From positions 868,001-932,000 of the forward strand of contig CP011077.1 of assembly GCA_000963575.1 (NCBI GenBank): DNA of 64,000 nt, given 5' to 3'. A program made the translations under genes and the position numbers. The notes beneath the pieces are model-generated. The model was given only the letters and a program-made list of their open reading frames with translations. It ran no database searches and was not told where the DNA came from. The first letter of the stretch is position 1; each line of letters begins with the position of its first letter. Shown piece after piece: positions 1 through 7,402 of this stretch. This DNA is from Klebsiella michiganensis. GTDB taxonomy: Bacteria; Pseudomonadota; Gammaproteobacteria; Enterobacterales; Enterobacteriaceae.

Positions 1-951
1 AGGCAGGTACTGGTTGCCCCCTTCGGCGGCGGTGAGCAAAAAGGCCGCCGAACGGGCGAGCTCGGCTTCCGGCATAGAAACCTTTTCCGAGGCCTGGAGC
101 GCTTTGGCTACCCGGCTAACGGCCTCTTTGGCATCCTCGTCACACCAGGTCTCAAAGAAGCCATCCAGCACCGCCACGCGAAGCGGCGTATCGCTGCCCA
201 GCGCCGTGTAAACAGGCTCAATGGCGCGGGAAGCCTGAAAAGGATCGCTGCCGTCGTAGCCTTGCAGCACATCGTAAACCGCCGCGACATCCTCTACGCT
301 GCGAGCCAGCGGGCCGATATGGTCGAGACTGGCGACAAAAGGATGGCTGCCGCCGCGCGACAGGCGACCAAAAGTAGGCTTCAGGCCCACAAGTCCGCAA
401 AGAGAAGACGGGACGCGAATAGAGCCGTTGGTGTCGGTGCCAAGGGTAAAATTCACCAGGCCTGCGGCGACTGCCGCCGCTGAGCCGCCGGACGATCCGC
501 CCGCAATACGTGACAGGTCGTGCGGGTTTTTGGTGGCGCCGTAATAACTGTTTTCCGTGGTGAAGCCGTAGGCATAGGCATCCATATTCAACGCCCCGCT
601 TAGCATCCCCCCCGCTTTTTGCAGCCGCGTAATGGCAAAGGCATCGTCGGCAGCCGCGGGTTGCCCGGCAAACAGCTCCGCGCCTGAAAGGGTTGTTATC
701 CCTTTAATATCGAAAAGATTCTTTACCGCGTAAGGCACGCCCGCGAGCGCAGGCAGAGGGCTGCCGCTGGCAATCAGTTGGTCAACCGCGGCGGCCTCTT
801 TCAGCAGACGATCCTGAGTGACTTCGGTAAAGGCATTAAGCTGCGGGTTTCGCTGCTCAATCTTTGCCAGCGTTTGTTGGGCCAGCTCGGCGGCCGAAAA
901 AGCCTTGTCCCGCAGCCCCTGCTGGATCTGGCGGATAGAAAGGGCGGTCAT
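1..951 (-). CDS. hpxY: HpxY, AtzE-family amidase (partial, C-terminus outside window)
   Basis: Amidase-signature hydrolase. The frame opens with ATG at 951 on the minus strand and runs off the left edge after about 317 residues, so the C-terminal third is missing. Visible hallmarks are the catalytic Lys segment YAVKNLFDIKG and the Gly/Ser-rich signature IAGGSSGGSAAAV holding the Ser-cisSer pair. The start overlaps the stop of hpxX as ATGA, which implies translational coupling. With HpxX (an AtzG-like small partner) and HpxW it belongs to the hpxWXYZ set of Klebsiella, linked to oxamate hydrolysis at the end of purine breakdown. The exact substrate of the HpxXY pair is inferred from this context. 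Confidence 0.85.
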   Translation of the reverse strand, partial: MTALSIRQIQQGLRDKAFSAAELAQQTLAKIEQRNPQLNAFTEVTQDRLLKEAAAVDQLIASGSPLPALAGVPYAVKNLFDIKGITTLSGAELFAGQPAAADDAFAITRLQKAGGMLSGALNMDAYAYGFTTENSYYGATKNPHDLSRIAGGSSGGSAAAVAAGLVNFTLGTDTNGSIRVPSSLCGLVGLKPTFGRLSRGGSHPFVASLDHIGPLARSVEDVAAVYDVLQGYDGSDPFQASRAIEPVYTALGSDTPLRVAVLDGFFETWCDEDAKEAVSRVAKALQASEKVSMPEAELARSAAFLLTAAEGGNQYLP

Positions 952-1136
952 AATGTATAGACTCCGGCGGTTTCCTGGCGATCGGGCAGCGGGAAGGCCA
1001 TTAGCGGTTCAGCCATGGCCGCAATGCGTGCCAGCTGAAACTCCAGCTCTTTACGGCGTTCGTCGGTCAGCGGCACGGCAAGCAGCTGCTCCATCAGGGC
1101 AATGTAGTGCGGCCAGTCAAAAGAAGGTTGGTTCAT
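948..1136 (-). CDS. hpxX: HpxX, small AtzG-like partner protein (DUF4089)
   Basis: A 62-residue acidic helical protein beginning MNQPSFDWPHY. Two in-frame ATGs lie at 1142 and 1136. I choose 1136 because GAGG just upstream is then at normal distance, whereas it is only three bases from 1142. Small DUF4089/AtzG proteins form complexes with AtzE-type amidases, and this one directly precedes hpxY with a 4-base stop/start overlap. It has no catalytic motif of its own and is probably a structural subunit of the HpxY amidase. Confidence 0.8.
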   Translation of the reverse strand: MNQPSFDWPHYIALMEQLLAVPLTDERRKELEFQLARIAAMAEPLMAFPLPDRQETAGVYTL

Positions 1137-1147
1137 TCGCATTTTCC

Positions 1148-2731
1148 TCAAAAGCCTGCGGCGCTGCCGTTGCTGCGCGGATCCCACGCACCTTCCAGCA
1201 TGCCATTGGTATGTCTGACGATGGCGCCGGCGTGGCCGACGATCTCGCTGAAGGCGGAGACTGTTTCTACCTCGTGTCCCAGGGCTTCAAGCGCGGTTAC
1301 GGTGTCGGGGCTGAAGCGACTTTCAAGCTTAAGGCTGTCGGAAACCTGCCCCCAGGTACGGCCCAGCAGCCAGCGCGGGGCACAGATTGCCTCCTGTAAA
1401 TCGACACCCTGAAGCACATAGCGGGTAAAGATTGTCGCCTGCGTCTGCGGTTGACCGTCGCCGCCCATTGAGCCGTAAACCAGCGTCCTGCCGTCGGCGA
1501 GCCTGGCCGCGGCCGGGTTCAGGGTGTGGAAGGGTTTTTTGCCCGGTACCAGCGCCAGCAGATGCTCTGGATCGAGGCTGAAAGAAGCCCCGCGGTTTTG
1601 CCACAGCACGCCACTTTTGGGCAGCACAACCCCGCTACCGAACTCGTGATAAATACTCTGGATAAACGACACCGCCAGGCCGTTACCGTCGATAATGCCC
1701 ATCCAGACCGTGTCGCCTGGGCCTTTGCCTTTTCCCCACGGGGCGGCGCTTTGGTCGTCGATTTTCGCTGCCAGCAGATCCAGCGCTTCGGGATCTAACA
1801 GGTTTTGTGTCGAGGTAGCGATCAGGCGCGGATCGGTGATGTGCGTGTCCCGTAGCGCAAAGGCTTTTTTAGTGGCCTCCACGATGCGGTGTACGGTCTG
1901 AACCTCACTGGCGTTTGCCATCGACAGACGGTCAGTGATGCCGAGGATCGCCAGCGAGACCAGCCCTTGCGTCGGCGGCGCGAGATTAAAAATCTCGCCG
2001 GCCTGGTGCTCAAGCCGCAGCGGTGTGGTGCGAGTTGCCCTGTGTGCCGCCAGGTCGGCGGCTGTGACAGGTAGCCCCAGTTCGGCCAGCTCGTCGGCAA
2101 TAACTGAGGCCAGCGGGCCGCGATAGAAACTGTCCAGGCCTTCAACCGTCATTCGCGTCAGGGTCGCGGCCAGCCGGGGCTGGGTGAAACGACTCCCGGT
2201 GACGGGCACTTCGCCACGCTGCAGGAACGTGTCGGCAAAACCTGGGATATCGACCAGCTCGGCGTATTTGCTTTGCGTCGCGTTCGCCTGAGAGGCGGTG
2301 ACCGGGATCCCGTCTGCCGCATAGCGAATAGCATCGGCCATCAGGCGGGAAAGCGGCATCTGCCCGCCGCCAAGCTCCGATGACACTTTCAGCGCTTCTG
2401 CCCAGCCGCTCAGCGTGCCGGGCACGGTCAATGCAGCGCGAGTGCCGCGATGGGGAATGGCGCCTTCTCCCCGGTAGAAATCCAGTGATGCCAGTGAGCC
2501 GGCAGCCCCGCTGGCGTCAATGGCAACAGGTTCGCCCTGGGGCGGAACAACCAGCCAAAATCCGTCCCCGCCGATGCCGTTCATATGCGGATAAACCACC
2601 GCGATAGTCGCGGCGGCAGCGACCATTGCTTCAATGGCATCGCCGCCGTGGCGCAGGACGGAGAGTGCGCTTTCAGAGGCCAGATGATGGGGCGTCACCG
2701 CCATGCCACCGGGGGCCATATTGCTTTGCAT
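1148..2731 (-). CDS. hpxW: HpxW, oxamate amidohydrolase (gamma-glutamyltransferase-like Ntn hydrolase)
   Basis: A 527-residue Ntn hydrolase of the gamma-glutamyltranspeptidase fold without a signal peptide. The N-terminal half carries the family start (TPHHLASESALSVLRHGGDA) and GIGGDGF. The autoprocessing site is GDTVW, with the putative catalytic Thr near residue 341, which would begin the small subunit. The Klebsiella pneumoniae orthologue was characterised as oxamate amidohydrolase (oxamate to oxalate plus ammonia). It is the first gene of the left-going hpxWXY operon; its stop is 6 bp from the first possible hpxX ATG. A sigma-54 promoter lies 46-61 bp upstream of its ATG. Confidence 0.88.
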   Translation of the reverse strand: MQSNMAPGGMAVTPHHLASESALSVLRHGGDAIEAMVAAAATIAVVYPHMNGIGGDGFWLVVPPQGEPVAIDASGAAGSLASLDFYRGEGAIPHRGTRAALTVPGTLSGWAEALKVSSELGGGQMPLSRLMADAIRYAADGIPVTASQANATQSKYAELVDIPGFADTFLQRGEVPVTGSRFTQPRLAATLTRMTVEGLDSFYRGPLASVIADELAELGLPVTAADLAAHRATRTTPLRLEHQAGEIFNLAPPTQGLVSLAILGITDRLSMANASEVQTVHRIVEATKKAFALRDTHITDPRLIATSTQNLLDPEALDLLAAKIDDQSAAPWGKGKGPGDTVWMGIIDGNGLAVSFIQSIYHEFGSGVVLPKSGVLWQNRGASFSLDPEHLLALVPGKKPFHTLNPAAARLADGRTLVYGSMGGDGQPQTQATIFTRYVLQGVDLQEAICAPRWLLGRTWGQVSDSLKLESRFSPDTVTALEALGHEVETVSAFSEIVGHAGAIVRHTNGMLEGAWDPRSNGSAAGF

Positions 2732-2776
2732 ATTTTTCTTCTCTTGCAGGAATTCCGCTCGGGTAGGGAAATCAGA

Positions 2777-2792
2777 AGCAAGAGATGTTCCA
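2777..2792 (-). promoter_or_regulatory. sigma-54 promoter for hpxWXY
   Basis: Read on the minus strand: TGGAAC (-24), 5-bp spacer ATCTC, TTGCT (-12). The invariant GG and GC are separated by exactly 10 bp, and there is one mismatch to TGGCAC-N5-TTGCW. Transcription would start about 12 bp further left, giving a leader of roughly 35 bases before the hpxW ATG. Confidence 0.7.
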
Positions 2793-2853
2793 GGTTGACG
2801 GGGATCGTTTCACTGTGTCAGGCTTCGATGAAACAAAAGTTACAGGAGCCAGC

Positions 2854-3693
2854 ATGAAACAGTTAGACGAGCGTTTACGGGCGTCATGGGCGCTCTTTTC
2901 CCCGCAGGAACAGCGCGTGGCCTCGTTCATCGTTGACCATTTTGATGACTTGATCAGCTACAACAGCGCAGAGCTGGCTCGGCTTTCAGGCGTCTCCAAG
3001 GCTACCGTGAGCCGCCTGTTCAAACGCTTAGGCTACGAGCGCTACAAGGATATGCGCGAAGAGTTGCGCACCCTGCGCCAGAGCGGCATGCCGCTAACGG
3101 AAAACCGTGATGCTGTGCAGGGCAATACGCTGCTGGCCCGCCATTACAAGCAGGAAATGGCTAACCTCACTCAGCTGGTGAATCACCTGGAAGCGGGCCC
3201 GTTTGCCGAAGTGGTCAATGCGCTTGTGAACGGGAAGCGTCTATTTATCATTGGGATGCGAAACTCCTGGCCGGTGGCGATGCACTTACGCCAGCAGCTT
3301 TTGCAGGTGCGCAGCGGCGTACATCTGCTCCCGCAGCCGGGGCAGACGCTGGCGGAAGAGCTGGTGGATATCAGCCCGGAAGATTGCGTGGTCACCGTGG
3401 CGTTTCGCCGCAGGCCGCGCATTATCAAGCCGCTGCTTGCCAGCTTGCAGCAGCGCGGTATACCGCTGGTGCTGCTGAGCGAGCCCGCTTCGGCGGGACT
3501 GGCCGCCTGGTCTGGCTGGCATTTGAGCGCGCCCCTCGATAGCGTTTCGGCGTTTGACAGCTACAGCAGCGCCATGAGCCTGGTCAATTTACTGGCTAAC
3601 GCAGTGCTGCATGAATCATTGACCAGTGGACGTCAGCGTATCCATAATATCGCTGAATTGTATACAGAGCTGGACGAGCTCGAACAGCGCTAA
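2854..3693 (+). CDS. hpxU: HpxU-like MurR/RpiR-family transcriptional regulator
   Basis: A 279-residue regulator. The start MKQLDERL is chosen because AGGAG lies 5 bases upstream; an earlier in-frame ATG at 2785 has no ribosome site. The N-terminal HTH_6 domain (residues about 1-80) contains the helix-turn-helix SAELARLSGVSKATVSRLFK. The C-terminal half is a SIS sugar-isomerase-type effector domain. It lies between the two hpx transcription units, each with a sigma-54 promoter, so it probably acts as a local regulator responding to a purine catabolite. The family assignment is certain; the hpxU name rests on context. Confidence 0.8.
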   Translation: MKQLDERLRASWALFSPQEQRVASFIVDHFDDLISYNSAELARLSGVSKATVSRLFKRLGYERYKDMREELRTLRQSGMPLTENRDAVQGNTLLARHYKQEMANLTQLVNHLEAGPFAEVVNALVNGKRLFIIGMRNSWPVAMHLRQQLLQVRSGVHLLPQPGQTLAEELVDISPEDCVVTVAFRRRPRIIKPLLASLQQRGIPLVLLSEPASAGLAAWSGWHLSAPLDSVSAFDSYSSAMSLVNLLANAVLHESLTSGRQRIHNIAELYTELDELEQR

Positions 3694-3705
3694 TGCTCCT
3701 CATCG

Positions 3706-3717
3706 GTGCAACTGCAC
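3706..3717. promoter_or_regulatory. Candidate operator or enhancer palindrome upstream of hpxJ
   Basis: GTGCA-AC-TGCAC, a perfect 5-bp inverted repeat just after the hpxU stop. It is centred about 100 bp upstream of the hpxJ -24 element, a typical distance for a sigma-54 activator site. The half-sites resemble NtrC half-sites (TGCAC/GTGCA), but their order and spacing are not the usual ones, so HpxU is equally possible. Confidence 0.3.
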
Positions 3718-3812
3718 ATTCCGGGTGAGCCAAAATAGTTCATCGTTTTTACCCAACCCTGTTTTTCCGCGCTGGCTTAAGCCTGCCAGCCGGAAAAAAA
3801 TTTGCCTGCGGC

Positions 3813-3828
3813 TGGCACATTAGTTGCA
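3813..3828 (+). promoter_or_regulatory. sigma-54 promoter for hpxJK
   Basis: TGGCAC-ATTAG-TTGCA, a perfect match to the -24/-12 consensus with GG-N10-GC spacing. The predicted start is about 40 bases upstream of the hpxJ ATG. It indicates RpoN-dependent, probably nitrogen-limitation-induced, transcription. Confidence 0.85.
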
Positions 3829-3879
3829 AAAGAGGCTTATAAGAATCTTTTGTTTCAATCTCAGACTCAAGGAATCGCC

Positions 3880-5121
3880 ATGTTTGATATTCAGCAGTTT
3901 TCCCAGATCAACCCGCCGCACCGTTTACTGATGGGGCCAGGCCCGATCAATGCCGATCCGCGAGTGCTGCGTGCTATGGCGAGCCAGCTTATCGGCCAGT
4001 ATGACCCGGTGATGACGGGTTATATGAATGAGGTGATGGTGCTGTACCGGGAGCTTTTCCGCACGGAAAACAAGTGGACGATGCTGGTGGACGGCACTTC
4101 CCGGGCGGGGATTGAGGCCATTTTACTGTCGGCTATTCGCCCCGGCGATAAAGTTCTCGTCCCGGTGTTTGGTCGCTTTGGTCACCTGTTGTGTGAGATT
4201 GCCCGTCGCTGCCGCGCCGAAGTGCACACCCTTGAAGTGCCGTGGGGCGAAGTGTTCAGCCCGCAGCAAATCGAAGACGCCATCAAATCGGTGAAACCTC
4301 GCTTGCTGCTGACGGTGCAGGGCGACACTTCTACCACGATGCTGCAGCCGCTGGCCGAACTGGGCGAGATCTGCCGCCGCCACGGCGTCCTGTTCTACAC
4401 CGATGCCACGGCGTCGTTTGGCGGGAACGAACTGCTCACCGATGCCTGGGGGCTGGATGCCGTTTCTGCCGGGTTGCAGAAGTGCCTTGGCGGGCCGTCA
4501 GGCAGCTCACCTGTCACTCTTAGCCCGCAAATGGAAGAGGCTATCCGCCGCCGTAAATGTGTGGAGGAAGGCATTCGCACCGCCGCTCATCAGGACGGCG
4601 ACGAAGAGATGATCTATTCCAACTACTTCGATCTGGGCATGGTCATGGATTACTGGGGGCCGGAACGCCTGAACCACCACACCGAAGCGACGAGCATGCT
4701 GTTTGCCGCCCGGGAGTGCGCCCGCGTTATCCTGGAAGAAGGTCTGGACGCCGGTATTGCCCGGCATGAACTGCACGGCAGGGCGATGGTGGCAGGCATT
4801 CAGGGGATGGGGCTGGAAACCTTCGGTGATCTTGAAAACAAGATGAACAACGTTCTCGGCGTGACTATTCCGGCTCAGGTTCACGGCGAAGAGGTCCGTA
4901 AACTCCTGCTGGAAGACTTCCATATTGAGATAGGCACCTCCTTTGGCCCGCTGCAGGGCAAAATCTGGCGCATCGGCACCATGGGCTATAACGCCCGGAA
5001 AGACTGCGTGCTGCAAACGCTTACCGCGCTGGAAGCGGTGCTTAACCGCCTCGGGTTCAAAACCGTGCAGGGTGAAGCGATGCAGGCGGCGTGGAACGTT
5101 TACGCGCAGGGTACCCGCTGA
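3880..5121 (+). CDS. hpxJ: HpxJ, ureidoglycine-glyoxylate type aminotransferase
   Basis: A 413-residue class V PLP aminotransferase. The start MFDIQQFSQIN is supported by AAGGA nine bases upstream and by the family N-terminus PPHRLLMGPGP; an upstream in-frame ATG at 3802 precedes the promoter and is rejected. The PLP lysine is about K201 in GLQKCLGGPSG. The family transfers the amino group of (S)-ureidoglycine to glyoxylate or another oxo-acid, giving oxalurate, the entry to the oxamate branch served by HpxW. Its stop overlaps the hpxK start (TGATG), so the two are translationally coupled. Confidence 0.88.
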   Translation: MFDIQQFSQINPPHRLLMGPGPINADPRVLRAMASQLIGQYDPVMTGYMNEVMVLYRELFRTENKWTMLVDGTSRAGIEAILLSAIRPGDKVLVPVFGRFGHLLCEIARRCRAEVHTLEVPWGEVFSPQQIEDAIKSVKPRLLLTVQGDTSTTMLQPLAELGEICRRHGVLFYTDATASFGGNELLTDAWGLDAVSAGLQKCLGGPSGSSPVTLSPQMEEAIRRRKCVEEGIRTAAHQDGDEEMIYSNYFDLGMVMDYWGPERLNHHTEATSMLFAARECARVILEEGLDAGIARHELHGRAMVAGIQGMGLETFGDLENKMNNVLGVTIPAQVHGEEVRKLLLEDFHIEIGTSFGPLQGKIWRIGTMGYNARKDCVLQTLTALEAVLNRLGFKTVQGEAMQAAWNVYAQGTR

Positions 5122-6377
5122 TGGCCGCGCCGCGTATGGATGTGAATTATGCGGAGGTTGCCGCCCAGCGCGTGATGGACAGAGCTGACCAACTGGCAGC
5201 CATCAGCGAAAGCGCAGGCCAACTGACCCGGGTTTACCTTTCGGTGCAGCATCTGCGGGCGAATCAACTGGTGGCCGGCTGGATGGAACAGCTCGGCATG
5301 ACGACCTGGCAGGATGCGGTCGGTAATATTTGTGGGCGTTATGAGGGCAGGCAAGAAGGCGCGAAGGCTATCCTGCTGGGTTCTCATCTTGATACGGTTC
5401 GCAACGCGGGGCGCTACGATGGGATGCTCGGGGTGTTGTGCGCCCTGGAAGTTGTGGCGTATCTCTCTCAGCACAATATCCAGCTCGAACAGGCCATCGA
5501 AATTGTAGGCTTTGGCGATGAGGAGGGCACCCGTTTCGGCGTCACTCTGCTGGGGAGCCGGGGTATCACCGGCAGTTGGCCAGAGCACTGGCTGGGCTGT
5601 GAAGATGCCGGCGGCGTGAGCGTGGCGCAGGCGATGACGATTGCCGGCCTGGATCCCACCCGAATTGCCAGCGCGGAGCGGCCAAAAAGCGATTTCAGCG
5701 CCTACCTGGAACTGCATATCGAACAGGGGCCCGTGCTGGAAGAGCAGGGGCTTGCGCTGGGCGTAGTCACGGCCATTAATGGCGCCCGTCGCCTGAACTG
5801 CAGTTTTACCGGCCATGCGGGCCATGCGGGGACGGTGCCGATGGCGCTGCGTAAAGATGCGCTGGCCGCTGCCGCCGAGTGGATGACCTTTATTGAATCC
5901 GCCACGCGCCACCGCGGCCCCGACGAAGTCGCCACCGTGGGGACGTTAAGCTGTGCCCCTGGCGCGGTGAACGTCATCCCCGGCGACGTTCAGCTTACCC
6001 TGGACATCCGCAGCCCGCGTGATGAAAGTCTGGGGAGTTTACTGGGCCAGCTTCTTGCCGAAGGGGAAGCCATCGCTGCCCGTCGCGGCATGCAGTTTAG
6101 CGCAGAAGCCTACTACGCTATTCCGGCCACGCCGTGTGACGCGGGGCTGCAGGCAACGCTAACCCAGGCGGTGAACGAAGTTCAGGGCCGGAGTCTGTCG
6201 TTACCAAGCGGAGCAGGGCACGACGCGATTGCTATCGCCGAACGTTGGCCGAGCGCCATGCTGTTCGTTCGCTGCGAGAAGGGAGTCAGCCACCATCCGG
6301 CGGAATCGGTGACTGAAAGCGATGTGGCACTTGCTGTCCAGGCTTTTACTCGCGCCGTCACGCTGCTGGCGGAATAA
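5121..6377 (+). CDS. hpxK: HpxK, allantoate amidohydrolase (M20 family)
   Basis: A 418-residue M20/AllC-type metallo-amidohydrolase. Metal ligands are visible in the order expected for the family: GSHLDTVRNAGRYDGMLG, GFGDEEGTRF, LHIEQGPVLE and near the end HHPAESV. It hydrolyses allantoate to ureidoglycine, carbon dioxide and ammonia, supplying the HpxJ substrate. The ATG is the one overlapping the hpxJ TGA; the frame is open 30 bases further upstream but only inside hpxJ. A strong hairpin terminator follows two bases after the stop. Confidence 0.88.
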   Translation: MAAPRMDVNYAEVAAQRVMDRADQLAAISESAGQLTRVYLSVQHLRANQLVAGWMEQLGMTTWQDAVGNICGRYEGRQEGAKAILLGSHLDTVRNAGRYDGMLGVLCALEVVAYLSQHNIQLEQAIEIVGFGDEEGTRFGVTLLGSRGITGSWPEHWLGCEDAGGVSVAQAMTIAGLDPTRIASAERPKSDFSAYLELHIEQGPVLEEQGLALGVVTAINGARRLNCSFTGHAGHAGTVPMALRKDALAAAAEWMTFIESATRHRGPDEVATVGTLSCAPGAVNVIPGDVQLTLDIRSPRDESLGSLLGQLLAEGEAIAARRGMQFSAEAYYAIPATPCDAGLQATLTQAVNEVQGRSLSLPSGAGHDAIAIAERWPSAMLFVRCEKGVSHHPAESVTESDVALAVQAFTRAVTLLAE

Positions 6378-6379
6378 AA

Positions 6380-6403
6380 AAACCGGCCTGAATAGGCCGG
6401 TTT
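6380..6403 (+). terminator. hpxJK terminator (first copy of a duplicated hairpin)
   Basis: Nine-bp perfect stem AAACCGGCC / GGCCGGTTT with a 6-base loop, immediately after hpxK. The same hairpin recurs at 6499 with one base changed. Confidence 0.7.
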
Positions 6404-6491
6404 GTGGTTATCCGCCGAAAATCAATGAATTGATTTTCCTGTTTTATTAGCGAGCCGTCTGGTCTTTTTTCTCTCGCCAGAGGTTTGTCAT
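6404..6491. repeat. 88-bp intergenic element, copy 1
   Basis: The element starts GTGGTTATC, contains the perfect 10-bp inverted repeat GAAAATCAAT-GA-ATTGATTTTC (6417-6438), continues CCTGTTTTATT and ends GTTTGTCAT. A second copy of nearly the same length with the same landmarks is at 15991-16080. Each copy lies between two near-identical terminator hairpins whose sequence differs between the loci. There is no open frame and its function is unknown. Confidence 0.6.
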
Positions 6492-6498
6492 CAGTCTG

Positions 6499-6525
6499 AA
6501 ACCGGCCTGAATGGGCCGGTTTTTT
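6499..6525. terminator. Terminator, second copy of the hpxK/yafV hairpin
   Basis: Stem AAACCGGCC / GGCCGGTTT (6499-6507, 6514-6522) followed by a T-run on the plus strand. It lies between the convergent hpxK and yafV and may serve both directions. Confidence 0.75.
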
Positions 6526-6538
6526 CGCGCTTTCACTC

Positions 6539-7309
6539 TCAAAGGCTGAAAGGATCGGCATCCTGCCAGGCCGGGAATTTCTCCCGGTACTCGCGCAGCG
6601 CGATCAGCGAAAGATCGGCATCCAGCCTTGCCGCCTGATGCGGTTCACAGTTGGCGAGGATCTCGCCCTGCGGGCTGATGATTCGGCTATCGCCACGGTA
6701 ATGGTGGCCGTTGCCGTCGGTGCCCACGCGGTTGCAGCCTGCCACATAAGCCTGGTTCTCAATGGCACGCGCCTGCAGCAGGCTTTGCCAGTGCAGCGAC
6801 CGCGGGGCAGGCCAGTTGGCAACATACAGGGCGAGGTCGTAGTCGTTGCGGTTGCGGGACCACACCGGGAAGCGCAGGTCGTAACAAACCAGTGGTAAAA
6901 TACGCCAGCCCCGCCACTCAATAATCACGCGTTCTTCCCCGGCCTGGTAATGATGATGCTCATCGGCCATGCGGAACAGGTGGCGCTTATCGTAGAAGTG
7001 AACTTTGCCGTCCGGCTGAACCAGCAGGAAGCGGTTTACCGGCCCGCGTTCGGTTTGCAGGGCGGCGCTGCCGGCGATCATCGCCTGCGTTTGCTGGGCT
7101 TTGAACTGCATCCAGTCAATAACTTCCTGTTCCGGCATCGACTGCACGGCGGCTTCCATCGCAAAGCCGGTGGTGAACATTTCCGGCAGAATAATCAGGT
7201 CACGCCCGCGCACGCCCTCCAGCAGTACATCAAAGTGCCGCAGGTTCGCGGCACCATCCATCCAGACGAGCGGTTGTTGCAGAACGGAAACTTTCAGACC
7301 AGACACCAT
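6539..7309 (-). CDS. yafV: YafV, omega-amidase of the nitrilase family
   Basis: A 256-residue carbon-nitrogen hydrolase nearly collinear with E. coli YafV. The catalytic triad is visible as LPEMFTTGF (Glu), YDKRHLF (Lys) and LVCYDLRFPVW (Cys). The start MVSGLKVSVLQQ is chosen over an earlier in-frame ATG at 7372 because AGAGG precedes it at normal distance and the E. coli protein begins MPGLK. The family hydrolyses alpha-ketoglutaramate-type amides (methionine-salvage repair). It sits next to fadE as in E. coli. Confidence 0.93.
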   Translation of the reverse strand: MVSGLKVSVLQQPLVWMDGAANLRHFDVLLEGVRGRDLIILPEMFTTGFAMEAAVQSMPEQEVIDWMQFKAQQTQAMIAGSAALQTERGPVNRFLLVQPDGKVHFYDKRHLFRMADEHHHYQAGEERVIIEWRGWRILPLVCYDLRFPVWSRNRNDYDLALYVANWPAPRSLHWQSLLQARAIENQAYVAGCNRVGTDGNGHHYRGDSRIISPQGEILANCEPHQAARLDADLSLIALREYREKFPAWQDADPFSL

Positions 7310-7370
7310 CGGCAGCCTCTTAGCAGAATATTTCTTCCACTGTAGCACGAGAAAACGCGCTTTTGTTGGC

Positions 7371-7397
7371 AATAAAAAACCCCGCTTTCGCGGGGTT
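7371..7397 (-). terminator. fadE terminator
   Basis: Read on the minus strand, the stem AACCCCGC / GCGGGGTT with loop GAAA is followed by a T-run (TTTTTTATT). It lies just after the fadE stop. Confidence 0.85.
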
Positions 7398-7402
7398 AAT
7401 GA

